From: Variovorax boronicumulans
Lineage (GTDB): Bacteria; Pseudomonadota; Gammaproteobacteria; Burkholderiales; Burkholderiaceae_C
DNA: 64,000 nt
Assembly (NCBI RefSeq): GCF_019352895.1
Contig: NZ_JAAAFX010000004.1
Coordinates: 1,759,286 to 1,823,285, forward strand
Reading direction: 5' to 3'
Shown here: positions 44,561 to 51,741 of the stretch, in pieces
Layout: each line of letters begins with the position of its first letter
How positions within the stretch are numbered: the stretch's first letter is position 1
Position numbers and translations under genes: made by a program
Notes under the pieces: generated by a model
What the model was told of the DNA's origin: nothing
The model's database searches: none
Seen by the model: the letters and a program-made list of their open reading frames with translations, nothing else

Positions 44561-45334
44561 TTATTCCTTCGCTAGATATCGACCTTGAACAGTGATCGTT
44601 TGCACACAATTTGTAGAGTCAGGCTCTCTTTTTTGGTCAGGCGGATTCACGCCGATCACGATGCTGAAACCCTGACCGATGTAACGTCCCGTCCTGCTCC
44701 AGTCGAAGAGCCCCCACACATAAGCGGGCGCCCAGATTCGGATGTCCGAATGCACCGTTGTGTCACCGTTGATGAAGGTGGCACCGGTGTAGACCGCGAG
44801 TTCGTAGGGGTCGAGGCAGAACCCGCTCTGCGGAGGCGACGTCACCAAAGTCAGAACCTGCCGCCGCTCCCCGCCCGTATTGCGACCGTTATCAATGTAG
44901 TAACGCTGTTCAAGGTCAGATCCTTCTGGAAAACCTGAGACCAGCGCCATATAGCGCGTACCGCTGACCACATACCGTTTGCTCAGATAGCCCATCTCCT
45001 CTTGCTTAAGCAGCCTCTCCGTCAACACGATTCCCATCTTCTTCTCGACCTCCCGCACGTTCGGTGGTCGCTCCCCTTTGGGAAACAAGCTCAGCATGCT
45101 GTCGATCAACTGTTTGATCTCAGGAGGCCAGCGCTCCGCGATGCGCAGATCGCGCGGGGGTAGCGGCGTCCCTTCGGGCTGGGGCACCAGCTTGGGTGGT
45201 GGCGTCAACTGGGTGGAGCGCGAGGCCTGAACAACATCGACCTCGGGCGGTGGGGGCATCGGCATTTGCGAGCACGCTGCAAGGAGTGCCCCGGCACCGC
45301 ACAAAGACCAATTAAATCCGCTCAATCGCTTCAT
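44561..45334 (-). CDS. Lipoprotein of the RTX operon (paralogue 1)
   Basis: 257 residues. Signal peptide II with lipobox LLAAC, acylated Cys21, followed by a Pro-rich tether (PMPPPPEVDVVQ) and a globular C-terminal part with conserved-looking SGFCLDPYELAVYTG and STNCVQTITVQG, whose two Cys could form a disulfide. No family recognised. The stop is 2 nt upstream of the RTX start, and the RTX ribosome site lies inside this gene, so the two are coupled. Related to the broken gene at 45891-46587. A role as secretion accessory, surface anchor or immunity-like protein is conceivable but untested. Confidence 0.8.
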   Translation of the reverse strand: MKRLSGFNWSLCGAGALLAACSQMPMPPPPEVDVVQASRSTQLTPPPKLVPQPEGTPLPPRDLRIAERWPPEIKQLIDSMLSLFPKGERPPNVREVEKKMGIVLTERLLKQEEMGYLSKRYVVSGTRYMALVSGFPEGSDLEQRYYIDNGRNTGGERRQVLTLVTSPPQSGFCLDPYELAVYTGATFINGDTTVHSDIRIWAPAYVWGLFDWSRTGRYIGQGFSIVIGVNPPDQKREPDSTNCVQTITVQGRYLAKE

Positions 45335-45467
45335 TCTTTTACTCCTTCAATGCTGACGGTCATGGTTACTCTTCCGATGGATACGCTGATCGTGTGCACG
45401 CAGCTGGTCAGACCAGGCGCCCCTTTTGATCAGCCGGATTTACACCGGTCACGATGCGGAAACCCTG
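45335..45467 (-). pseudogene. Orphan 3' fragment of a third lipoprotein copy
   Basis: Read on the minus strand, one frame gives QGFRIVTGVNPADQK and, after a frame change, TSCVHTIS. Aligned with lipoprotein 1 (QGFSIVIGVNPPDQK ... TNCVQTIT) this is clearly its last about 30 residues. It ends in GAGTAACCATGACC, parallel to GAATAACCATGACA at the true lipoprotein/RTX junction, so even the start region of an RTX-like gene is copied. No 5' part or lipobox exists. It is a remnant of a duplicated cassette left by deletion. Confidence 0.75.
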
Positions 45468-45848
45468 GCCTTCTCACACTCAGATTTATTTTTTCCGCCA
45501 GCGCGTTAGCCCTTGCCCTAAAAATCGGCGCGTCCTGTCTTTCGACCTCGAAATGCCCAAGCTCATGGGCCAAGACATTGAAAGTTTTTCGGGAGCCGAC
45601 AGCAAATCGATAGAAAATTCCAAAAATCCTCTTGCATCCCCAAAAGGAATATGGTAGGACGCTGCACCATCTTTCGCCAACGCCCTTACTTTTCCAGCAG
45701 CTTCGCTTTCCGCATATGCACGGATACTAGATTTCAGAGATTCGGATTTATTAATCAACTCAATTGCGTCGTTTGAAATATTCAGAGCGCCGAACTTGCT
45801 CGCAGGGCCATTCAACCAAGCTAGCGATATTTTTTCAGTTGAGGTCAT
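45430..45848 (-). pseudogene. Frameshifted zincin-like (HELGH) small protein
   Basis: ATG 45848 has GGGAG at good spacing. The uninterrupted frame gives 120 residues ending at 45486, but its C-terminal third looks random. Adding one base to the T5 run (45622-45626 on the plus strand as A5) changes the continuation to FFGIFYRFAVGSRKTFNVLA and then HELGHFEVERQDAP, a textbook HExxH zinc-protease helix, ending at 45430. The N-terminal part (NDAIELINKSESLKSSIRAY) resembles the start of the RTX protein (SRALELLNNQAMSSLEPLRQ), so it may be a truncated copy of that domain. The new tail runs into the orphan lipoprotein fragment out of frame. Either a pseudogene, a phase-variable gene or a sequencing error. 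Confidence 0.65.
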
Positions 45849-45890
45849 TTTTACTCCCGGATCTATTTATTTTCCGAACGAATGAGATTT

Positions 45891-46587
45891 TTAAAACCCC
45901 ATGGTTACATAGTCCACGCAATTGTTATGATAGAAATAGAGCCCAACTCGCCCTTTAGCTCCATCCGCAAACCTGATTTTTTGATAAATCAAGCCGGGAA
46001 CCGAACGTCTGGGCGTAACTGTTTCGCCTTCAAACGAACCTGCTATAGGCGCGACGATGTGTGGCGGAGCTATCACAAATTCTTCGCCAAACCCTGACAC
46101 AACCTGATCAACATCAAGACATGACACACTTGAATTCAGAAGAAACCCAAGATATCGTCTTGTGGCTTGTTGATCCTGCAGATTGCTTTTTGAGTACTCG
46201 ATGCTCTCGACACCTCGATAAGCGGAACCAACCTCCTTCGAATTTGCCGAGACCGCACGCACCCCCCCATTTCATCTGGTAAACGCCATACTCCTTCAGC
46301 CCCATCGTCTCTCCAAAAAGGCGCCTCGGCTCCTCAAGATCGTCATTCGTCACGATGCGGCGAATTAATTCAATGATTGGAATTTCTTTCTTCGGTACAT
46401 CATTTGAAGGCTCAGGCTTTTCTTTCGCACCAACGCTCTCTAGCACTGCTTCCTTCAAAACGAGAGGGGAGTGCACCGTCCGTACGGAATCGACGTCGAG
46501 TTGCATGTGCAACGGTGCTTGCGAGCACGCCGGGAGAAGCGCTGCAACGCAAGTCAACGCTCCAATGAGTCCGCAAAACTGCTTCAT
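45891..46587 (-). pseudogene. Frameshifted lipoprotein paralogue 2
   Basis: ATG 46587 overlaps the hydrolase stop (ATGA). Signal peptide II with lipobox LLPAC, Cys21, like paralogue 1. The first frame runs to 46114 (157 residues). At the G7 run (C7 at 46262-46268 on the plus strand) loss of one G would switch into the frame that continues VRAVSANSKEVGSAYRGVES to SVSCLDVDQVVSGFG and NNCVDYVTMGF, stopping at 45891. These segments match SGFCLDPYELAVYTG and TNCVQTITVQG of paralogue 1, so the full-length form is about 232 residues. AT-rich compared with the flanks. Confidence 0.7.
46262..46268. repeat. Seven-base G/C homopolymer at a frameshift point
   Basis: C7 on the plus strand (G7 on the coding strand) exactly where the two halves of lipoprotein paralogue 2 change frame. 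Such tracts are classic slippage sites for ON/OFF switching, and also typical places for indel errors in raw reads. Confidence 0.7.
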
Positions 46588-47474
46588 TTGCCAACACCTC
46601 CTCGTGGCGCAACAAAGCCCAGCCCATCCAGAAATGCCCGCACCCTGGGCTGCCAGACCTCCGGGAATCGGACGAAGAGCGAATGCCCGTCTTCACCCAG
46701 CGCCGGGAACTGCTCGAACTCGCCGACACCGCCCGCGTCCTTGAAGGCCTGGAACCATTCGCGGGGGTACTTGGCCCCCAGGTACTGATCGTTCTCGGTA
46801 TAGATCCAGAGCGTGGGCACCCGGGCCGTCTTGCCATAGGAACCGAAGAGGCGTTCCATGACTTGCGGTCCGCAGGGCCGCTGCGGCCGGGTCTTCGGAT
46901 TGCCGCCGCCACCGCCAGCGACGTTGATCACCGCCACGACGCCCGTAATGCGCTGCGCCGCCGCTGCGATGGCGGTGGTGCCCCCAAACGATTGACCCGC
47001 AATGACGACACGCTCCCGGTCCACGTCAGGCCGGCTGCGGACGGCCTCCAGCACCGCGACGGTCTGCGCAAGGGATGCGGCATAGCCGGGTTCGTAGCGC
47101 TTGGTGTTGCAGTTGCCGGTGTCTTCCACGTCCTCGCCTCCCGTGTCTCCGTAGCCGATGCGGGTCGGCACGGCCACGATGAAGCCCTGTGCGACGAAGT
47201 AGCGCGACGCCTTGAGATATTTCGCGCGCCCCATCGCGGCGCGTTCGGTGGCCTCCGCCGAGCGGCCATGGTTCAACACCAGCACGGGTGCGGGTGTGGG
47301 GTTGCTGTCGTCCCGAAAAACAGTGACCTTGATGGACTGCGCGATCGTCTTGCCATAGCTGTCGCTGACCTGAACGGGCAGGTCCATCTGCTCCTCGATC
47401 CATTTGGCCCGGGCAGGCGCCGATGCGGCGAAATACAGCACGACGGCGCAGCCGATGGCAATGAGCTTTCTCAT
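46584..47474 (-). CDS. Exported alpha/beta hydrolase (dienelactone hydrolase-like)
   Basis: 296 residues with a signal peptide (LIAIGCAVVLYFAASAPARA). Catalytic triad candidates: S162 in the nucleophile elbow AGQSFGG, D229 in IYTENDQY and H264 in EDGHSLF. An oxyanion strand LVLNHGRS precedes it. It would act in the periplasm as an esterase, lipase or peptidase; the substrate is not evident. Start ATG 47474 overlaps the previous gene and its stop overlaps lipoprotein paralogue 2, so it is embedded in the RTX operon. A hydrolase co-expressed with an RTX exporter could modify the secreted protein or cell-wall material; this is inference. Confidence 0.87.
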   Translation of the reverse strand: MRKLIAIGCAVVLYFAASAPARAKWIEEQMDLPVQVSDSYGKTIAQSIKVTVFRDDSNPTPAPVLVLNHGRSAEATERAAMGRAKYLKASRYFVAQGFIVAVPTRIGYGDTGGEDVEDTGNCNTKRYEPGYAASLAQTVAVLEAVRSRPDVDRERVVIAGQSFGGTTAIAAAAQRITGVVAVINVAGGGGGNPKTRPQRPCGPQVMERLFGSYGKTARVPTLWIYTENDQYLGAKYPREWFQAFKDAGGVGEFEQFPALGEDGHSLFVRFPEVWQPRVRAFLDGLGFVAPRGGVGK

Positions 47475-48580
47475 GGTTCTTTCCGGGGTGGTTGAAGCGC
47501 GGCGATGGCTGTACCCAGCTGCTTCAGGGCATCGAAGGTGGCGGTGGCGGCAATCCGCGACAGCATCGCGTCCTTCATCTGCTCCGTCTCGAGCAGCAAC
47601 CAGGCGGTGGCATCCATCTCGGTGAGCGTGTCCTTGGCAGCCGCGACCAAGGACATGCCGCGGGCAGCCGCATAGCTCTTGAGCGTCGACCCATCGATGC
47701 CGGGCGGCAACGCACCGCCTGCGGCAATGACGGACTGCGCAACACGCCCGCGGTGCTTGAGCACGATGTCGTCCAACAGGTAGTGCGACACGCAGGGGCG
47801 CCGCAGGTCGTTGATCTTTTCTCGGAGCTGCACCCTCAGCCGTAGTTGCTCGGCAGCCAATTCGCGAGGCAGCAGGGCGGCTTGTTTCTGCTGAGGAGTC
47901 GTATGAGAAGGCCGAATGGCATGAAGCGCATTCAGCTCCGGCGCCAGCTCATTCAGCAGACGCCCACGAAGTTCGATCAGCGCATCGTGCGTTTCCGCTT
48001 TTTCGATGGCGGCCTTGAGGGATTCGCGCAGTTGCTCGGTCTGCCGGAGCATTCGATGTTCCGCCGCGTGCAGTTCGCTCACCCGATGCGCCATTTCTCG
48101 CACAGAGCAGTTCTTCACCGCCGCCGACGCCACGAGGAAGCCGTCATCGGGAGGACTGATATTGGCGTCGAGCAGCATGTGAGCCTCGGCGAGCTTGGCC
48201 TCCCGGACCTTTTCACCCGAGATGCAGGAGGCCCCAAACGGTCGCCGCACGGCATCGATCTTCTCGCGAAGCAGTTTGACGAGCGCTTCCTTGTTGTGGT
48301 GCAGAAGCGAATCGATTTCCCGCTTTTTCTGGCCGGCGCCGGCATCGGCGAAGTCGTGACCATTGAAGCGCCAACGCCAGCAGTTGCGAAGCGTCATCCC
48401 CTTCGGAAGCTGGCCGCGGTAAGGGCTGACGTAGTACCAATCGCCCTCGCGGGGTGGCGCGTAGTCGGCGTCGTCGGTGAAGTAGACGACCCGGTGGGAC
48501 TTGACCTGACTCACGACCCACCAGTCGGACTGGCCAACGGTTGCGTTCGACAGGGCCTGAGGCTCGGAATCAGTTGTCAT
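47471..48580 (-). CDS. Unknown predominantly helical cytoplasmic protein in the RTX operon
   Basis: 369 residues, no signal peptide or membrane helix. An N-terminal aromatic-rich segment (DWWVVSQVKSHRVVYFTDDA, then DWYYVSPYRG) suggests a small beta domain (about 15-75). The rest is charged, Leu/Ala-rich helix with probable coiled coil (about 90-330, e.g. RMLRQTEQLRESLKAAIEKA). No family recognised. ATG 48580 overlaps the end of the PRTase-propeller gene by 11 nt, and the stop overlaps the hydrolase start. An upstream extension of the frame to 49114 is a shadow of the preceding gene. Always-coupled position suggests it works with the PRTase-propeller protein. Confidence 0.78.
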   Translation of the reverse strand: MTTDSEPQALSNATVGQSDWWVVSQVKSHRVVYFTDDADYAPPREGDWYYVSPYRGQLPKGMTLRNCWRWRFNGHDFADAGAGQKKREIDSLLHHNKEALVKLLREKIDAVRRPFGASCISGEKVREAKLAEAHMLLDANISPPDDGFLVASAAVKNCSVREMAHRVSELHAAEHRMLRQTEQLRESLKAAIEKAETHDALIELRGRLLNELAPELNALHAIRPSHTTPQQKQAALLPRELAAEQLRLRVQLREKINDLRRPCVSHYLLDDIVLKHRGRVAQSVIAAGGALPPGIDGSTLKSYAAARGMSLVAAAKDTLTEMDATAWLLLETEQMKDAMLSRIAATATFDALKQLGTAIAALQPPRKEP

Positions 48581-50270
48581 AGAAGGGATGGATGTCGTAG
48601 GCAAGAAGACCTGCGGTATTGCTTGCAGCGACCAAACTGCCGCCGTGCACCGCGGGTGGTTGATGGAAGGTCCCGGGGAGTCGCCCTTCCCAGACCTTGA
48701 CCTCGCGTCGGGGGCAAAACACGGCCAGATGGCCTTGCGTGGAGAGGACGACGATGTACGGGCCGCAGGCGACGGCCTGCCAGCAGCCGGGACTGCGCAA
48801 TCGGCCCAGCCACCGCAGCACGCCGGTATGCAGATCGAAGGCACTGACATGCCATTTGCCGTCCAGCACGATGACGGCATCGCCGACGACCAAGGGAAAC
48901 TGGTGCCACAGGCCCTTGCCATATCGGGCGCGCCAGTGCAGCGCACCGCCGGCGACACTGCGGCATTCCAGGTAGCCGCGCTCGGTGGCAATAAGCAGGT
49001 ACGCCCCGGCCTGGGTAGCACGTCCCCGCACGATCCCGTGTGTGCGCACTTGCCACACCAGCGCTCCGTTTGTGGCGTCGACGGCCACGAGCGTCTGATC
49101 GTTGCACGGCGCAACGATCAACCTCTCTTCTGCGCAGAGCAGCGTGCTGCCGGGAGGCCACCAGGCATGGGCATGCCGCCACAAGAGTCGCCCCGTGTCC
49201 AGATCCAGGCATTGGAGATGGCCTTTGGGTTGGCCTCGATTCCACTGCTCGGTGTTGATCGTCACCGCCCGACGCACGGCATCGATCGACGGCGTGGCAT
49301 GGATGCTCGAATCGATCTTGCGGCGCCAGATCACCTCACCCGTTGCGACATCGAGCCGCGTGACGGTCCCGTCGTAGCAGCCGAAGACCACGGTGCGGTC
49401 CACAACCTGCGGCAGTTGCACGATGCCCTTGGTCGGACGCTCCAGGCTCGGCGTCATCCACTCGATTTCCCCCGTCTTCAAGTCATGACGCCAGAGCTGG
49501 CTGCGATCGTCTGCGACGAGCACGCCGTCATCAACGATGACGGGCGCCGACTTGGTCGGGTATTGCGCTGACTGATGCAGGTCGAAACGCCACCACCGCG
49601 GTCGATCGGCGATGAACGCAGGGGCTTCGCCGCGCATCAGCGGCGGCACAGCGTCGTAGCAATCTCTCGACAGACCGATGTCGTGCCGGGTGAACAGAGA
49701 GACCACAGGCGCGCGCGAGATGGCGAGTTGCCTCGACCCCAAAGGCTCCCACATGTCGAAGAAAAGTGCGATCGCATGGACGTCCAACGTCACCTTTTCG
49801 GCCGAAAGCGCCTTCTGCACCAAGGGCCATGCAGAGCCCGATTTCATGAAGTCGTCGACAAAGACGGCACGCTTGCCTTCGGCCACACGGCGATTGCCTT
49901 CGACCCACCGCTTTTGATTGCGGTCCTTGCGCTGATCGCGCACCATCAGAATCTGCAGGTTTATGCCGTCATCCAGCGCTGCCGCCGCAATGCCATACAG
50001 CAGAGGGGTGGCACCGAAGCCAGGGCCCACCAGCACCTGCGGCTGAAACGCGCGGATCAGTGCCCACATCAATGCGCCCGCCTGCCGGGCGTTGGCTCCA
50101 TCCGTGAGCAATTCCCGAAAATCGAAACTCAGTCCGTCCTTGCCGAATCGCATTCCGGTGAGATAGATCTGGCGTCTGAGCCTTTCCCACTCAGCCTGGC
50201 ACCGGAGCTGCCGTGGTAAGCCGGGCGGCCTTTGCCCCGCCAGTTGCGTCGTCGATGCAAGGTCGTGCAA
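48570..50270 (-). CDS. Phosphoribosyltransferase domain fused to a PQQ-like beta-propeller
   Basis: 566 residues. The N-terminal half is an orotate-PRTase-like fold: VLVGPGFGATPLLYGIAAAA, LQILMVRDQRKDRN and the PRPP-binding loop RAVFVDDFMKSGSAW, with the acidic pair at about D139-D140. From about residue 230 on come repeated WRFDL, LWRHDLKTGEIEW, VIWRRKIDSSIHATPSID, LLWRHAHAW and LVWQVRTHG strands, a PQQ/quinoprotein-type propeller of about 6-8 blades. No signal peptide, so cytoplasmic, unlike BamB-type propellers. TTG 50270 has AGGGAG seven bases upstream; another TTG at 50294 would add eight residues and overlap hlyD. The fusion is unusual. Role unknown: possible nucleotide-related modification or sensing. 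Confidence 0.85.
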   Translation of the reverse strand: MHDLASTTQLAGQRPPGLPRQLRCQAEWERLRRQIYLTGMRFGKDGLSFDFRELLTDGANARQAGALMWALIRAFQPQVLVGPGFGATPLLYGIAAAALDDGINLQILMVRDQRKDRNQKRWVEGNRRVAEGKRAVFVDDFMKSGSAWPLVQKALSAEKVTLDVHAIALFFDMWEPLGSRQLAISRAPVVSLFTRHDIGLSRDCYDAVPPLMRGEAPAFIADRPRWWRFDLHQSAQYPTKSAPVIVDDGVLVADDRSQLWRHDLKTGEIEWMTPSLERPTKGIVQLPQVVDRTVVFGCYDGTVTRLDVATGEVIWRRKIDSSIHATPSIDAVRRAVTINTEQWNRGQPKGHLQCLDLDTGRLLWRHAHAWWPPGSTLLCAEERLIVAPCNDQTLVAVDATNGALVWQVRTHGIVRGRATQAGAYLLIATERGYLECRSVAGGALHWRARYGKGLWHQFPLVVGDAVIVLDGKWHVSAFDLHTGVLRWLGRLRSPGCWQAVACGPYIVVLSTQGHLAVFCPRREVKVWEGRLPGTFHQPPAVHGGSLVAASNTAGLLAYDIHPFYDN

Positions 50271-50271
50271 T

Positions 50272-51741
50272 TCATCGCTCCCTGAGGCTTTCAACGGTCG
50301 CCTTCTGTATCGGGCTCAGCAAGAACTCGATGACCCGCCGTTGTCCGGTCTTGATTTCTGCCGTCAGGTTCATGCCGGGGCTCAGCCTGATCTGTTTGCC
50401 ATCCACATCGATGACGATCTTGTCCAAGCGCAGGACGACCGGGAAGATCGCCCCGCGCTTCTCGTCGTTGACCGCATCGGCCGTCACGGTCTGCACCCTC
50501 GCCTTCACCGTTCCGTAGCGCGTGAAGGTGAAGGTCTCCAGCTTGATCTCCGCCGCGTCGCTCACATGAACGAAGCCGATGTCCTTGTTGTCCAGCGTGA
50601 CCTCGGCCGTCACGCGCGCGTCGTCCGGCACGATCACCATCAGGGGCTGGGCTTCGGTGACTACACCGCCCTCCGTGTGTATGGCGAGTTGCTGCACAGT
50701 GCCCTTCACCGGCGCGCTCAGCGTGGTGAGCTTTTCCCGGTAAAGGGCTTTAGCATGTTCCTGAGTGCCTTGCTGGCGCTTCAGATCGGCCGCGGCTTCC
50801 CGCTCCCGCAGGCTGTGCCTCGTCTCCGCCAGGTAGGCTGAACGCGTGTTCTCGCTCTCCCGCAGCGTCGCGTTGGCCTCGACCAGGCGGGCCTGCTGCG
50901 TGGCGAGGTCGCGCTCCAGTTCCACGCGCTCGCGCATCCGGTCCTGGCTCGCGTGGCTCGACATGAAGCCCTGGTCGGCCAGTTGCTTGAAGTCGGCTTC
51001 TCGCTGGCGGGCAATCGGCAGCGTCGTCTCCAGCTTGGCGACCATCTCGCGCACCGTGGCGATCTCCGCCTGCCGGCGTACGAGCTCGGCCGCGGACTTC
51101 GCCAGCTTGGCGGTGATGTCGCTCCACTCGGCGCTCAACTGGGTCTTCGCAGAGACGGCGTCTTCTTCCGTCCAGGTTTCAGGAACGAGTTTCGGGGGCA
51201 GGTCGGGTGTCTTGCCTCCGGCGCCGATGACGGTCGCGGTCAGCGCCTGCTGGAGCAGCCGCGCACGCAGCGCCTCGGACTGCGCCGACTTCAGCTGTTC
51301 GTCGACGTTGGTCTTGTCCGCCGTGGCGCCTGTGGGATCGAGTTCGACCAGGGCTTGCCCGGCTTCGACACGGTCGCCGTCCTTCACCAGCACGCGCTTC
51401 ACCACGCTCACCTGCAGCGGCTGGATCACCTTGGTGCGCTCGCTGACCACGATGCGCCCGGGCGCAACCGCCACGATGTCGACCTGGCCGAAGATGGACC
51501 ACACGAGCGCGATGAAGAACAGGGCGATGAGCGCGAAGGCAAGGCGTCTCGGTGCGGGGTGGACAGGCGTGTCCTGCAGGCTCAGCGCTGCGGGCAGAAA
51601 GGCCGTCTCATCCGCGTGGCGGCTCGGACCGGCGAGTTCGTGGCGATGACGCCAGGCGTCGCGGAAGATGGCGCCGTATCGCCCCAGCAGTTCCACAATC
51701 GGATGCCGGACATGGGGCGCGTTGGCGGCAACGTCGGTCAT
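50272..51741 (-). CDS. Type I secretion membrane fusion protein (HlyD family)
   Basis: 489 residues. A cytoplasmic N-terminus, one membrane helix (LAFALIALFFIALVWSIFG, about 52-70), a lipoyl-like half-motif VDIVAVAPGRIVVSERTKVI, a long coiled coil (about 120-330) and the HlyD C-terminal barrel VKGTVQQLAIHTEGGVVTEA with MNLTAEIKTGQRRVIEFLLS. It forms the periplasmic conduit of the secretion system. ATG 51741 overlaps the ABC transporter stop (ATGA). The PRTase-propeller gene follows within a base or two. The RTX protein encoded 6 kb downstream in the same operon is the expected cargo. Confidence 0.94.
   Translation of the reverse strand: MTDVAANAPHVRHPIVELLGRYGAIFRDAWRHRHELAGPSRHADETAFLPAALSLQDTPVHPAPRRLAFALIALFFIALVWSIFGQVDIVAVAPGRIVVSERTKVIQPLQVSVVKRVLVKDGDRVEAGQALVELDPTGATADKTNVDEQLKSAQSEALRARLLQQALTATVIGAGGKTPDLPPKLVPETWTEEDAVSAKTQLSAEWSDITAKLAKSAAELVRRQAEIATVREMVAKLETTLPIARQREADFKQLADQGFMSSHASQDRMRERVELERDLATQQARLVEANATLRESENTRSAYLAETRHSLREREAAADLKRQQGTQEHAKALYREKLTTLSAPVKGTVQQLAIHTEGGVVTEAQPLMVIVPDDARVTAEVTLDNKDIGFVHVSDAAEIKLETFTFTRYGTVKARVQTVTADAVNDEKRGAIFPVVLRLDKIVIDVDGKQIRLSPGMNLTAEIKTGQRRVIEFLLSPIQKATVESLRER

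Noticed and set aside
45891-46262. Stand-alone 123-residue protein starting at GTG 46262
   Set aside because: It has no ribosome site or leader and its sequence continues lipoprotein paralogue 2 after the G7 frameshift, so it is treated as the second half of that gene.
47471-49114. 547-codon version of the unknown helical protein
   Set aside because: The first 178 codons lie antiphase within the PRTase-propeller gene and look random; ATG 48580 at the operon junction is the sensible start.
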